Origin: Marinobacter sp. F4216
GTDB taxonomy: Bacteria > Pseudomonadota > Gammaproteobacteria > Pseudomonadales > Oleiphilaceae
Direction: 5' to 3'
DNA length: 64,000 nt
NCBI RefSeq assembly: GCF_019931195.1
Contig: NZ_JAIOUO010000002.1
Span: 124,001-188,000 of the forward strand
The notes beneath the pieces were generated by a model that searched no databases, was not told the origin of the DNA, and saw nothing but the letters and a program-made list of their open reading frames with translations. The number at the start of each line of letters is the position of its first letter. Position 1 is the first letter of the stretch. The position numbers and the translations under genes are program-made. Shown here piece by piece: positions 17,807 to 26,320 of this stretch.

Positions 17807-18924
17807 AGAACTTCAAACTGCCGGATCTGGGGGAAGGCCTGCCGGAAGCCGAAATTGTCGAGTGGCACGTGAAGGTCGGCGACACGGTTGAGGTGGATCA
17901 GGTGCTGGTGTCAGTGGAAACGGCCAAGGCCATCGTGGAAGTGCCGTCGCCCGAGGCGGGCACCATTGCCAAGCTGTATGGTGAGCCGGGGGATATCATC
18001 CACACCGGCGAACCGCTGCTGGCGTTTGAAGGCGAAGGCAGTGACACCGGGACGGTGGTCGGCGAACTGAAATCGTCGGGTAAGGATGCAGATGGCGAGG
18101 CGCACCAGGACCAGTTCATTGTTGGCGCGGCCGCATCCAGCAAGCGTGCCCGTGCCAATCGGGCAACCCCTGGGGTGCGCGCGTTGGCGGAGCGTCTGGG
18201 CGTGAGCCTGGAAACCATCAGGGGCAGTGGCCCTGGCGGACTGATCACCAACGACGATGTGCATCGGCAGGCCAGCCACCAGAAGCAACTGGGTGAAGCT
18301 GAAATGCTGCGGGGGCCACGCCGGACCATGGCCAAGAACATGGCACTGTCCCACGTCCAGGTGGTGCCGGTTTCGATCTACGAAGATGCTGACATTGGCG
18401 ACTGGAAAGCCGGCACGGACATCACCATGCGCCTGGTGCAGGCCATTGCGGCGGCCTGTGACAGAGTGCCCGCACTCAATGCCTGGTTCGATGGTGACAA
18501 TCTCAGCCGGCGACTTCTCAATGAGGTCCATGTGGGCATCGCGGTCGATACGCCGGAGGGACTGTTCGTGCCGGTATTGAGGGATGTGAACCACCGCAGC
18601 CAGAAGGACCTGCGCCAGGGGCTGGAAAACCTGCGCGAAGCCGTCGCGACCCGGAAGATCCCGCCCCGGGAAATGCAGGGTGCCACCATCACTCTGTCCA
18701 ATTTCGGCACCATGACCGGCCAATACGCCAATCCCATTGTTACCCCTCCGCAGGTTGCCATCATCGGGGCTGGCACAATCCGCGAGAAAGTGGTGCCCTG
18801 GCAAGGTGCACCCTCCATCCGTCGGATATTGCCCCTGTCACTGACTTTCGACCATCGCGCTGCCACCGGGGGTGAGGCGTCACGCTTCCTCGGTGGCCTG
18901 GTTGATGCACTTTCCAAATCCTGA
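17803..18924 (+). CDS. pdhC: Dihydrolipoamide acyltransferase (E2) with altered catalytic motif
   Basis: Residues 1-77: one lipoyl domain, lipoylated Lys42 in ETAKA. Residues 120-155: peripheral subunit-binding domain (TPGVRALAERLGV). Residues 170-373: catalytic acyltransferase domain. The usual HxxxDG active-site motif reads FDHRAATGG: His351 is kept but the Asp position (355) is Thr. E2 paralogs with this change occur in other gammaproteobacteria to my recollection. No E3 gene follows, so a shared lipoamide dehydrogenase must be encoded elsewhere. Confidence 0.9.
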   Translation: MKNFKLPDLGEGLPEAEIVEWHVKVGDTVEVDQVLVSVETAKAIVEVPSPEAGTIAKLYGEPGDIIHTGEPLLAFEGEGSDTGTVVGELKSSGKDADGEAHQDQFIVGAAASSKRARANRATPGVRALAERLGVSLETIRGSGPGGLITNDDVHRQASHQKQLGEAEMLRGPRRTMAKNMALSHVQVVPVSIYEDADIGDWKAGTDITMRLVQAIAAACDRVPALNAWFDGDNLSRRLLNEVHVGIAVDTPEGLFVPVLRDVNHRSQKDLRQGLENLREAVATRKIPPREMQGATITLSNFGTMTGQYANPIVTPPQVAIIGAGTIREKVVPWQGAPSIRRILPLSLTFDHRAATGGEASRFLGGLVDALSKS

Positions 18925-19043
18925 CGTAACCTTGGCAAGGTATTAATTCGGGGCAATCCGGCAGAGGGTAGGGTCGGTTAGGCCTATAATCAGACCATTG
19001 TTCTGCCTGTCTGATGACGTCGGTAAGGGCCCGGGGAGTGAGC

Positions 19044-21326
19044 GTGGCAATACCCAAACGTAATATCTGGAAACTGTTCTGGCTGGTTTACGCGGTTGCT
19101 TTCGTATTCCTGCTGGTCGTCTTGTTTACCTCCTGGAAAAACACCGTCTCACACTTCGAAGACCACCACGAATCCCGTGCAGAGCTTTACGCTCAGGCCG
19201 TTGACAGCATCTTTACCACCCAGGAAATGGCTCTGGACGTCATCGGCCGGGAGTTACTCCGGCAGGGCGAGCTGGAGCGAGCCCCCCATACCATGCCACT
19301 CCTGGACAGCATCGTTGCCTCAAGCCGTTCACTGGTGGGGCTCGGGCTGGCAAGAGCCGACGGCGAACTGGTGTCGTTAAGTTCCAATCTCGAACCTGAG
19401 AAGATGCCAAACCTGCTGGCCAATGAGAGCACTCGGGACGACTTCGAGCGTGCATTGGACGAAACAAAGATGGTGCTGGGCAGAACCTACTTCGTCGAGT
19501 CGCTGCAAGAGTGGGTGATTCCGGTTCGCAAGGCATTGCGCAATCGCGAGGGAGAAGTGCTGGCGGTGATGACAGGAGGCGTCCGTATTGACGGCGACAA
19601 CGGAATTTTCCGGAGCGTTCTCCATGACAACGATGAGGACAGCGTCATGCTCTTCCGGGAACGGGATGGTTACCTTCAGTACATGTCGCGGGCGGGGATC
19701 GGCCCGGAGGTCTATTCCACCATTCGCCGAACCGAGCAGGAAATGCAGGCCGACATAGAGATGCTCGTCGAGAAGTCGGGAAAGCCGATTGAGGAAATTC
19801 GCGCCAGTGAAGATGCCGTGGTCTATTACTCGAGACGAGAGAGTGGTCGCTTTATCGGCGCTGCGGTCTGGCACCCCAGATACGAGATGTGGGTGATTTC
19901 TGAATCCGAATCCCGCAGCGTACTCAATGATTTCTTCAATAAGCTCATGATTCATCTCACGCTGTTTATCTGCCTGACAGGGCTTTTGTACTACCTGTTC
20001 GGTTTGATAGACCGGATCGAGAGGAAACGGATTGAGGCGCTGTTCCGAAGCTCGCGCCGTGATGACCTGACCGGCCTGGAAAACCGGATGGGATTACTGG
20101 ATTCGGCTCAGAAGTATGTTGATGAACGGGCACCCTTCAGCCTGGTGGTGGTGGATGTCGATAATTTCCGAGGCATAAACGATCGATTTGGGCAGGAGTA
20201 CGGCGATTCGGTACTGGTCGAGCTGGCCCGCTGCCTGAGCATTGCCGCAGGGAAGGACTGCACTGTCACTCGCCTGGGCGGCGATGAATTTGCGGTTGTG
20301 ACCGAACTGACTCGCTCTGGCGATCTGGACGCCTTCTGCAAGAGACTGCTGTCGGAAACCTCGCGTCTCATGGTCGAGGGGGCGCTGGAGATTCAGCTGG
20401 GCGCCAGTGTGGGCGCCGCCACCTTCCCCGAGCATGGAGGGTCGTTCGACATCGTCCTTCGAAACGCCCATCTGGCTCTGTATCGGGCCAAGAAGAACCG
20501 GAACGATATCTGCCTGTTCAGGCCCGATATCGAAACCGGTTATCTGCGTCGGGTGCACATTGAACAGCGTTTGCGGGGGGCTCTGGAGCGGAGTGAGATC
20601 GTTATGGCGTACCAGCCGCAGTTCGATGCAGAGGGCAACGTGGTGGCAGTGGAGGCTCTGGCACGCTGGCGCGATGAAGAGCTTGGGCAGGTGCCCCCCA
20701 GCGAGTTTGTGGAAGTCGCGGAATCGTCGGGCCTGATGGTTCAGCTGGGGACTCATGTGCTGGATCGAAGTCTGCGGGAGTTCAGTGAATTGCGTCGTGC
20801 CATCCCATCAAGCTGCGAGCTGGCGGTGAATATCTCGGTGCTCCAGTTTATGCAGCCAGGATTCGCGGACACGGTTCTGGACAGACTCAGAGCCCACCAG
20901 GTGGCGCCCTCTGACCTCACTCTTGAGATCACCGAATCCCTGTTCATGTCGCGTCGAAGCCAGATACTGCCCGTGCTGAACCGGCTTCGGGCTCTGGGTA
21001 TCCGGTTGGCTATGGATGATTTTGGCACCGGGTACTCCTCGCTGAGCATGCTGAGGGCGTTACCCATCGACGAGTTGAAAGTGGACAAAAGCTTTGTTGA
21101 TCACATCAACGATGATATCAAGGCCTGCAATATGGTCGAGAGTATCGTCGCCATTGCCAAGTCCCACAGCATGGATCTGGTGGCCGAGGGTGTGGAGCAG
21201 AAATCACAAGCCGACACCCTGATTGGAATGGGGTATGGCCGGCTACAGGGGTATTACTACAGCCAGGCCGTGAGCATGGATGAGGTTCGCGAACTGCTCA
21301 CCACTGAATCGGAACCGCAGGAGTGA
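19044..21326 (+). CDS. Membrane-bound cyclic-di-GMP protein: Cache-like sensor, GGDEF and EAL domains
   Basis: Inner-membrane protein: TM helix at the N-terminus, a periplasmic double-Cache-like sensor of about 270 residues, a second TM (LTLFICLTGLLYYLFGL), then GGDEF and EAL. The GGDEF motif is intact (RLGGDEF), and the EAL side has EAL, the DDFGTGYSS loop, KVDKSF and AEGVE, so both activities look possible. The RxxD inhibitory site before GGDEF is not seen. I chose GTG 19044 because GGGGAG sits 5 bp upstream; ATG 19014 in the same frame has no RBS. Confidence 0.92.
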   Translation: MAIPKRNIWKLFWLVYAVAFVFLLVVLFTSWKNTVSHFEDHHESRAELYAQAVDSIFTTQEMALDVIGRELLRQGELERAPHTMPLLDSIVASSRSLVGLGLARADGELVSLSSNLEPEKMPNLLANESTRDDFERALDETKMVLGRTYFVESLQEWVIPVRKALRNREGEVLAVMTGGVRIDGDNGIFRSVLHDNDEDSVMLFRERDGYLQYMSRAGIGPEVYSTIRRTEQEMQADIEMLVEKSGKPIEEIRASEDAVVYYSRRESGRFIGAAVWHPRYEMWVISESESRSVLNDFFNKLMIHLTLFICLTGLLYYLFGLIDRIERKRIEALFRSSRRDDLTGLENRMGLLDSAQKYVDERAPFSLVVVDVDNFRGINDRFGQEYGDSVLVELARCLSIAAGKDCTVTRLGGDEFAVVTELTRSGDLDAFCKRLLSETSRLMVEGALEIQLGASVGAATFPEHGGSFDIVLRNAHLALYRAKKNRNDICLFRPDIETGYLRRVHIEQRLRGALERSEIVMAYQPQFDAEGNVVAVEALARWRDEELGQVPPSEFVEVAESSGLMVQLGTHVLDRSLREFSELRRAIPSSCELAVNISVLQFMQPGFADTVLDRLRAHQVAPSDLTLEITESLFMSRRSQILPVLNRLRALGIRLAMDDFGTGYSSLSMLRALPIDELKVDKSFVDHINDDIKACNMVESIVAIAKSHSMDLVAEGVEQKSQADTLIGMGYGRLQGYYYSQAVSMDEVRELLTTESEPQE

Positions 21327-21408
21327 TCGGGCATAGGGAAAGTAGGATACTTTTCATGCACTTGGTATAGTCTCTGGCCAAAACCGTTAAACAAAGGAAT
21401 TGGTGCCA

Positions 21409-21909
21409 GTGATCGTCTCCCGCTTTGCGTCAGCAGTCATGATGTTACTTGCTTCCCTTTCGTACGCCCACGATTACCGCAACGACACCGTATCCATCGA
21501 TCACCCATGGAGCCGGCCAACACCGCCAGGCACCCCGGTTGGCGTGGGGTATCTCGACATCACCAACCATGGTTCGACCAACATCATCCTGACAGGCGCC
21601 AAAACCCCACGCGCGGGCCGGGTGTCCATTCATCAGTCGTTGATGAGCGAGGGGATGATGCGGATGCAGCCAGTGAGTGACGGCCTGGTGATCCCTGCGG
21701 GTGGCACGGTGGAACTCAAACCCCACGGTTATCACTTGATGCTGGAGCAGTTGAGCGGACCCCTGATGGAGGGTGAACGTATCCCTGCGACCTTACTCTT
21801 CGACGGGGCCGAGGATATGGCTGTTGAGCTGGCCGTTGAGACCCTCGATGACGCGTCCGCAGGCTCCATGGGAAACATGGATAAGACCATGGACCACTCG
21901 ATGCACTGA
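21409..21909 (+). CDS. Periplasmic copper chaperone PCu(A)C family protein
   Basis: Signal peptide (MIVSRFASAVMMLLASLSYA) followed by the PCu(A)C domain. Copper ligands fit the H-M...HxM pattern: HQSLMSEGMM near residue 75 and HGYHLM near 110. The C-terminus adds a Met/His tail (MGNMDKTMDHSMH), an extra copper-binding arm. Family members deliver Cu(I) to cytochrome oxidase. Start is GTG 21409, spaced 9 bp from AAAGGAA; TTG 21400 and GTG 21403 are less well placed. Confidence 0.92.
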   Translation: MIVSRFASAVMMLLASLSYAHDYRNDTVSIDHPWSRPTPPGTPVGVGYLDITNHGSTNIILTGAKTPRAGRVSIHQSLMSEGMMRMQPVSDGLVIPAGGTVELKPHGYHLMLEQLSGPLMEGERIPATLLFDGAEDMAVELAVETLDDASAGSMGNMDKTMDHSMH

Positions 21910-21964
21910 GGCCCGAACGGCGCTGGGTGTTCCCCGGTGGCATGAGCGACGCCTTTGCCCGGTT

Positions 21965-22789
21965 TCACCGAGGGCGGATGGTGAGTGATATCAACGCGTC
22001 TTTACAGCTGGATGCTCCATCACCACGGGTCTCCATAACCCCTGTTGGTCCATCGGACATGATCAGGCCGCCATACAGGAAGCCTGCTTCATCGCTGTTG
22101 CTGACGTAGCCAAAGGTTGAGGTGCCGCTGGGCGCGCCGAAACGACGTTGGCTCACAGCGTCGTCAAACGACTGGGACAGCAGAAGCATGTCTCCCTTGC
22201 GGCCGTCGACCGGCGGAAAAGCACTGCGAGGGTCGTTGTCGCAGCCTCTGTGGGACCAGTCCCGGACCGGGTCGCGGGTGTCCGCGCCACGAAGCGCGGT
22301 CAGGATGGCCCAGCCCGGTTGGCCGTCGGACCAGGCGCCCAGATGGAAGGTGTAGGAATCAGGCTCGTCGGGACTCACCTCGCGGGTCAGGACCACCTGG
22401 GCCAGGTCATCGCCATAGTATGAGTTTTCGAACCGGTTGCAGAAGGAGCCACTGATGTCCGTGCAGTCGGGGACCGTCAGACAGTCGTAGCCGTTGTTTT
22501 CCTTGTAGCATTCGCCAGCCCGTTGCCACCCATCGACGTGGAACGGCAGAACGTCGTCCGTCCGGTGCAGAAACAGCACCAACAGGTCGCCTTCTTTGCT
22601 GCCAGACGGGCGGCGGATGCGCATGTTCTGACCATCACTGTCCCACACCTGGGTAGTGCCGACATGGGAAATGCCTCCGTTGGAAAAGGTACTTTCGGCG
22701 ATGGCTGGCCTGGCCATGGTGGCGGAGAGCAAAAAGGCCACCATCAGGGGACCGGCACGCAGGCGCAATCGGTTTTCAGGGGTTAGCAT
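21965..22789 (-). CDS. Exported protein of unknown function with paired cysteines
   Basis: I do not recognise a family. ATG 22789 gives a signal peptide (LRAGPLMVAFLLSATMARPAIAES); the frame extends upstream to 22867 without a plausible signal. The mature 245 residues are rich in Gly, Asp and aromatics and contain six cysteines (ECYK, DCLT, DCTD, FCNR, GCDN, SCKD), which suits disulfide formation in the periplasm or outside. Predicted beta-rich. It converges on the PCu(A)C gene and is divergent from the GST. Confidence 0.75.
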   Translation of the reverse strand: MLTPENRLRLRAGPLMVAFLLSATMARPAIAESTFSNGGISHVGTTQVWDSDGQNMRIRRPSGSKEGDLLVLFLHRTDDVLPFHVDGWQRAGECYKENNGYDCLTVPDCTDISGSFCNRFENSYYGDDLAQVVLTREVSPDEPDSYTFHLGAWSDGQPGWAILTALRGADTRDPVRDWSHRGCDNDPRSAFPPVDGRKGDMLLLSQSFDDAVSQRRFGAPSGTSTFGYVSNSDEAGFLYGGLIMSDGPTGVMETRGDGASSCKDALISLTIRPR

Positions 22790-22890
22790 GGGACCATTCT
22801 GTGAGTCGTCTGTTTGTGAATCAAGGGTAGCTGTTGGCGGGCGTCCGGGCCTATGATTGCAAACCATCCAACAAGGGAAGGATCTCCTTA

Positions 22891-23574
22891 ATGTACACCC
22901 TGCACATCGGAAACAAGAATTACTCGTCCTGGTCGTTGCGCCCCTGGCTGGTGTTGAAAGCGTTGGATATCCCCTTTGAAGAGGTAATGCACCGGTTTGG
23001 CTTTCCTGAGGACTGGGAAGACTACCGCCGCGCTAACCCGCCCGGGCTTGTGCCATGCCTGCACGACGGCGAATTGCCGGTCTGGGACTCTCAGGCGATT
23101 GTTGAATATCTGGCGGAACAGCATGAAGGCGTCTGGCCCGCCGATAAGACCGCAAGAGCCTGGGCACGATGCGCAACCGCGGAAATGCACTCGGGTTTTT
23201 CAGTGCTCCGGAACTTCTGCAGCATGAGTTGCGGCCAGAGAGTTGAGCTGAATGAGGTCACTCCGGCGTTGGCAAAAGACATCAAAAGGGTCGATGCACT
23301 CTGGCAGGAAGGGCTCTCCCGGTTTGGCGGCCCGTTTCTGGCGGGAGCCGAGTTCTCCGCCGTGGATGCGTTCTACGCCCCTGTCGTTTTTCGATTCCAG
23401 ACCTACGGTATTGCTCTGAGTGATAGCGCGGCTGCTTACGTAGAACGGATGCTGAAGTACCCTCCGATGGTGGACTGGTATGAGGACGCGCTGAAAGAAA
23501 GCTTCCGGGACGATGCCCATGAAATCGAGATTCGGGAGTTTGGGCGGATTACCGATGACTTTCGTCAGGAATAG
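22891..23574 (+). CDS. Glutathione S-transferase family protein
   Basis: 227 residues. N-terminal thioredoxin-like domain opening LHIGNKNYSSWSLRPWLVLKALD, with the catalytic Ser in YSSWS, VPCLHDG cis-Pro loop and DSQAIVEYL glutathione gamma-Glu-binding segment; helical C-terminal domain follows. RBS ggaagga before ATG 22891. Cytoplasmic; most like the YfcF/maleylacetoacetate-isomerase branches. Substrate unknown. Confidence 0.92.
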   Translation: MYTLHIGNKNYSSWSLRPWLVLKALDIPFEEVMHRFGFPEDWEDYRRANPPGLVPCLHDGELPVWDSQAIVEYLAEQHEGVWPADKTARAWARCATAEMHSGFSVLRNFCSMSCGQRVELNEVTPALAKDIKRVDALWQEGLSRFGGPFLAGAEFSAVDAFYAPVVFRFQTYGIALSDSAAAYVERMLKYPPMVDWYEDALKESFRDDAHEIEIREFGRITDDFRQE

Positions 23575-23639
23575 GCTTTATTCCGATTCGGGATTTTTTT
23601 TAAAGGTGGATTCAGTTGGTGAGCGCAACACCCTATCGT

Positions 23640-23880
23640 AGAGCCAGGCGATAGAGGCGACCAAGAAACAACGAACACCGATTCATTGGCGAAGCCTTCG
23701 GCGGCCAACCCGTGGCCAGCGCGTTTTGCCAGTTCCTGGACCCGTTCAATAGTGAACACCTTGCCTGTGATGCAGCCCTGCAAAGCCTGAGCCGGTTCCG
23801 ATATCCAGAACCTTTCCCCCGCCCTTCATCCTCAGGTTCAGGGGGCTTACCGCCCGTTACAAAGCAGTAACTTTTTTACA
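23640..23880 (-). pseudogene. Relic of protein-L-isoaspartate O-methyltransferase (pcm-like)
   Basis: On the minus strand, bases about 23860-23785 encode LNLRMKGGGKVLDIGTGSG, the SAM-binding motif I of Pcm with the helix before it. The match then shifts frame and resumes at about 23775-23675 as TGKVFTIERVQELAKRA, the following Pcm strand and helix. Between them several residues are missing, a TAA lies upstream in the first frame, and nothing after NES matches. A decayed fragment of about 80 codons. Confidence 0.6.
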
Positions 23881-24007
23881 ACGGTGCCCTTTTGATTATG
23901 TGACTAGGTTTTAGACACCGGCGATGACAGATACAACCACCGGATACCAAAAACAAGAAACGGATAACGGGGTGAAGGACCGGTAAGCCCGTTGCCGAGG
24001 AGGAAAA

Positions 24008-24673
24008 ATGTCAACATCCGTGAACCATCTGGACGAACGCACGCAGGATTCCGAGGACGCGCTTGAGGAGATCATGCCTGCAGCCATTACTCTGGCCATG
24101 ATGCTTCGCCACCGGAAAATGGCCGCCTGGCTGCGCAACGAATTTGGCGGCTACCAGGACCCCGCTTCCGCACCAACGTACCGCCGGCAACTGCACGGGC
24201 ACATCGTTGCCAAATCGCCCCAGTATGACTGGATTCCCGCACCGGTAGACGATCAGCAAAAGAAAGAGTTCGGATACGTGGACCTGCTCGAAGGGGTAAA
24301 AGCCCTGGAGAAGATCTGTCTGAACTGCAAGAAGGGCAACGGTAACCGGGTGCTGCTGGAAAAGGACGACATGGCCCTGCTGCAGAAGCAGATCAACCTG
24401 ACGGCTGAACTGGCCATCAACCTGAGCCGCGAGGTCTACTCCCAGCTGCTGCGAACCGTCCGGGCCGCGATCTATCTCTGGACCCAGGAGCTCATGGCGG
24501 AAGGAATTGCCGGCGAACACAACCACTACAGCCCGGACGAGCGAGCCCAAGTATCCCACCTGGATGAGCCCGAAAAGTTCTGGAAGCGTGCCATGGAAGA
24601 GCTTGACAGTTTGCCGATCCCTGATGTGCGCGAGGTCGGTTTCTTCGAAAGGGTGTTCGGGCGCGCCGGCTGA
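24008..24673 (+). CDS. AbiTii-like domain protein of unknown function
   Basis: 221 residues, cytoplasmic, strong RBS (gaggagga). The N-terminal 60 residues (EEIMPAAITLAMMLRHRKMAAWLRN, FGGY, PTYRRQLHGHI) match the pattern of AbiTii domains: a helix ending in a W...E/F-x-GY segment followed by a short P-x-YR strand. AbiTii is known from phage abortive-infection and defence-associated proteins. The remainder is helical with no motif I recognise. Neighbours are a pcm relic and a zinc peptidase. Assignment by pattern memory; moderately sure. Confidence 0.8.
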   Translation: MSTSVNHLDERTQDSEDALEEIMPAAITLAMMLRHRKMAAWLRNEFGGYQDPASAPTYRRQLHGHIVAKSPQYDWIPAPVDDQQKKEFGYVDLLEGVKALEKICLNCKKGNGNRVLLEKDDMALLQKQINLTAELAINLSREVYSQLLRTVRAAIYLWTQELMAEGIAGEHNHYSPDERAQVSHLDEPEKFWKRAMEELDSLPIPDVREVGFFERVFGRAG

Positions 24674-24969
24674 ACGCCCGGCGCCATGCTTACCAATGGC
24701 GCTGACAACTCTGATAGTGCTGACTAGTAACTTTACCGTTCCCAATAGGCGGAAAACACCGGGGTTGCCGCTTGGAGAATGAGATCATGGGCGTAGAGCG
24801 ACCGCAGTTGGCACTGGTGAGTCGCCTCAGAGTTGTCTGCATCCGGCCCATCAGATTCCCGAAACCTGAGTAAGCCAAAGCCGGGCTGGCACTAAGGTGT
24901 ATTTCAACTAAGTTTGAAGCACCGGTTGTATTCTTCAATCCATAGCCCGACCTCCTTGGAGTTTCCCCG

Positions 24970-25935
24970 ATGCGCGTTTTTGCCAATCCGGTAGGTGCCG
25001 GTTCGCTTTGGTTCGACAACCTGGCCACAGCGGATGGCACGCAGGTGGCTTACGATCCACAGGCGAGAGCCTTTGTTCCGACGCCGCCGTTTTGTGCCAA
25101 CCGGGAAAAAATTGGTTGTAACTGGATAGCCCCGAAAGCGGGTGCGTTTTGTCGATCCTGTGCCATGACTGGCCTGGCACCGGACCCATCCATCGACAAC
25201 GCCATACCGAACTGGGCACAGACAGAAGCGGCCAAACGCTGGGTTCTCGATAACCTTGGGCGCTGGCACTGGTTTCGACCGGAAGATCCCGGAACCCGGC
25301 CTCTGTTCCACATGCTTGCCGAAGGTCCTACTCCGGTTTCGATGGGGCACGTGCAAGGCGTCGTTACCATCAGTGTGGCCGAAGTCGATCCGGTTCTGCT
25401 GGCAACCCGCCGTGAAGCGCTTCAGGAACCTTATCGCACCATGATTGGCCATATGCGTCATGAGATTGCCCACATGCTCTGGTGGCGACTGAGCCTCCGG
25501 CAGGACTTTCTAGATGCCTTTCGTGAGCAGTTTGGTGATGAACGCATTGATTATCAGGCATCGTTAAGTGCCCATTACCAAAACGGCCCACCGGCGGACT
25601 GGAAACAGTATTATCTGACCAGTTACGCCACGGCACACCCGCACGAGGACTGGGCGGAAACCGCGGCGCATCTGCTGCATCTGACCGACATTGCTGACAG
25701 CTTCGTGGCCACGGGGTTGTCATCCAAAGAGATACCAGGCTCCGGGTGGGACCCGTATTCGGAGCCTGATTCAGAACGCCTGATCCACACGGCGGCCTCG
25801 CTTACCGTGGGGGTGAATCACGTGAATCGCTCCATGGGGTTGTCGGATCTCTATCCCTTCGTGCTTTCGAATCGTGCACGTCAGAAACTGGCTTTTGTGC
25901 ACGGCTGGTTGCGGCGTGGAGCGTTGGGGCTTTAA
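24970..25935 (+). CDS. Putative zinc-binding metallopeptidase with N-terminal zinc ribbon
   Basis: N-terminal zinc-ribbon-like region with Cys in PPFCANREKIGCNW and FCRSCAMTG, then a peptidase domain whose active-site motif HEIAH (MRHEIAHMLWW, near residue 172) is a gluzincin/metzincin HExxH. The downstream HPHEDWAETAAH supplies further ligand candidates. This layout fits the DUF2248/peptidase_Mx family (about 320-370 aa). RBS ttggag precedes ATG 24970. No signal peptide. Function unknown. Confidence 0.88.
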   Translation: MRVFANPVGAGSLWFDNLATADGTQVAYDPQARAFVPTPPFCANREKIGCNWIAPKAGAFCRSCAMTGLAPDPSIDNAIPNWAQTEAAKRWVLDNLGRWHWFRPEDPGTRPLFHMLAEGPTPVSMGHVQGVVTISVAEVDPVLLATRREALQEPYRTMIGHMRHEIAHMLWWRLSLRQDFLDAFREQFGDERIDYQASLSAHYQNGPPADWKQYYLTSYATAHPHEDWAETAAHLLHLTDIADSFVATGLSSKEIPGSGWDPYSEPDSERLIHTAASLTVGVNHVNRSMGLSDLYPFVLSNRARQKLAFVHGWLRRGALGL

Positions 25936-25994
25936 CCACAGGGGGCATCCAGCCCCTTCCCATTGGGGGTGATCGTTCACGCATTGCCGCGTCT

Positions 25995-26207
25995 TCACTC
26001 CTTCCAGAAGGGCTTTTGGGCCTCTCGTTCGGCATCGGCTCTGGATACGCCGATGTCCTTCAGCATATGGTCCGGGAGGCGGGCCAGTTGAGTGCGAGTT
26101 CGCCAATTCATATGCCAGCGGGCGACTCGGCGAATCAGGCTCTCTCTTCCGTGTGTTTGACGGTGTCCGTAATCGGATGATGGGACGGAAGTGCATAAGG
26201 TTGACAT
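25995..26207 (-). CDS. DUF1127 domain small protein
   Basis: A 70-residue protein; the C-terminal 45 residues (WRTRTQLARLPDHMLKDIGVSRADAEREA) are the DUF1127 signature, ending KPFW as many members do. DUF1127 proteins are small RNA-binding or stress-linked proteins in proteobacteria. It is divergent from a GcvA-type LysR gene, an arrangement often seen for this family, so control by that regulator is likely (inference). Confidence 0.9.
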   Translation of the reverse strand: MSTLCTSVPSSDYGHRQTHGRESLIRRVARWHMNWRTRTQLARLPDHMLKDIGVSRADAEREAQKPFWKE

Positions 26208-26320
26208 CGTTTTTTCTCCCCGGCTGTGAAGGTGAGGTTTATTATTTCTTTCCCGGTTTATCTCAACAAACGGGTTGTGTTTTGGGATAATTCACCTGAA
26301 CTTAACCATGGGTTTTCTGT

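Noticed and set aside
18929..18941. ACCTTG-G-CAAGGT palindrome after the E2 gene
   Set aside because: No T-tract and little stem; may be a binding site but nothing supports it.
20094..20756. 220-codon frame antisense to the GGDEF-EAL gene
   Set aside because: Shadow of conserved GGDEF and EAL motifs on the opposite strand.
24904..24960. WIEEYNRCFK on the minus strand as an IS3-type integrase tail
   Set aside because: Only about 10 residues and no other transposase element; chance is likely.
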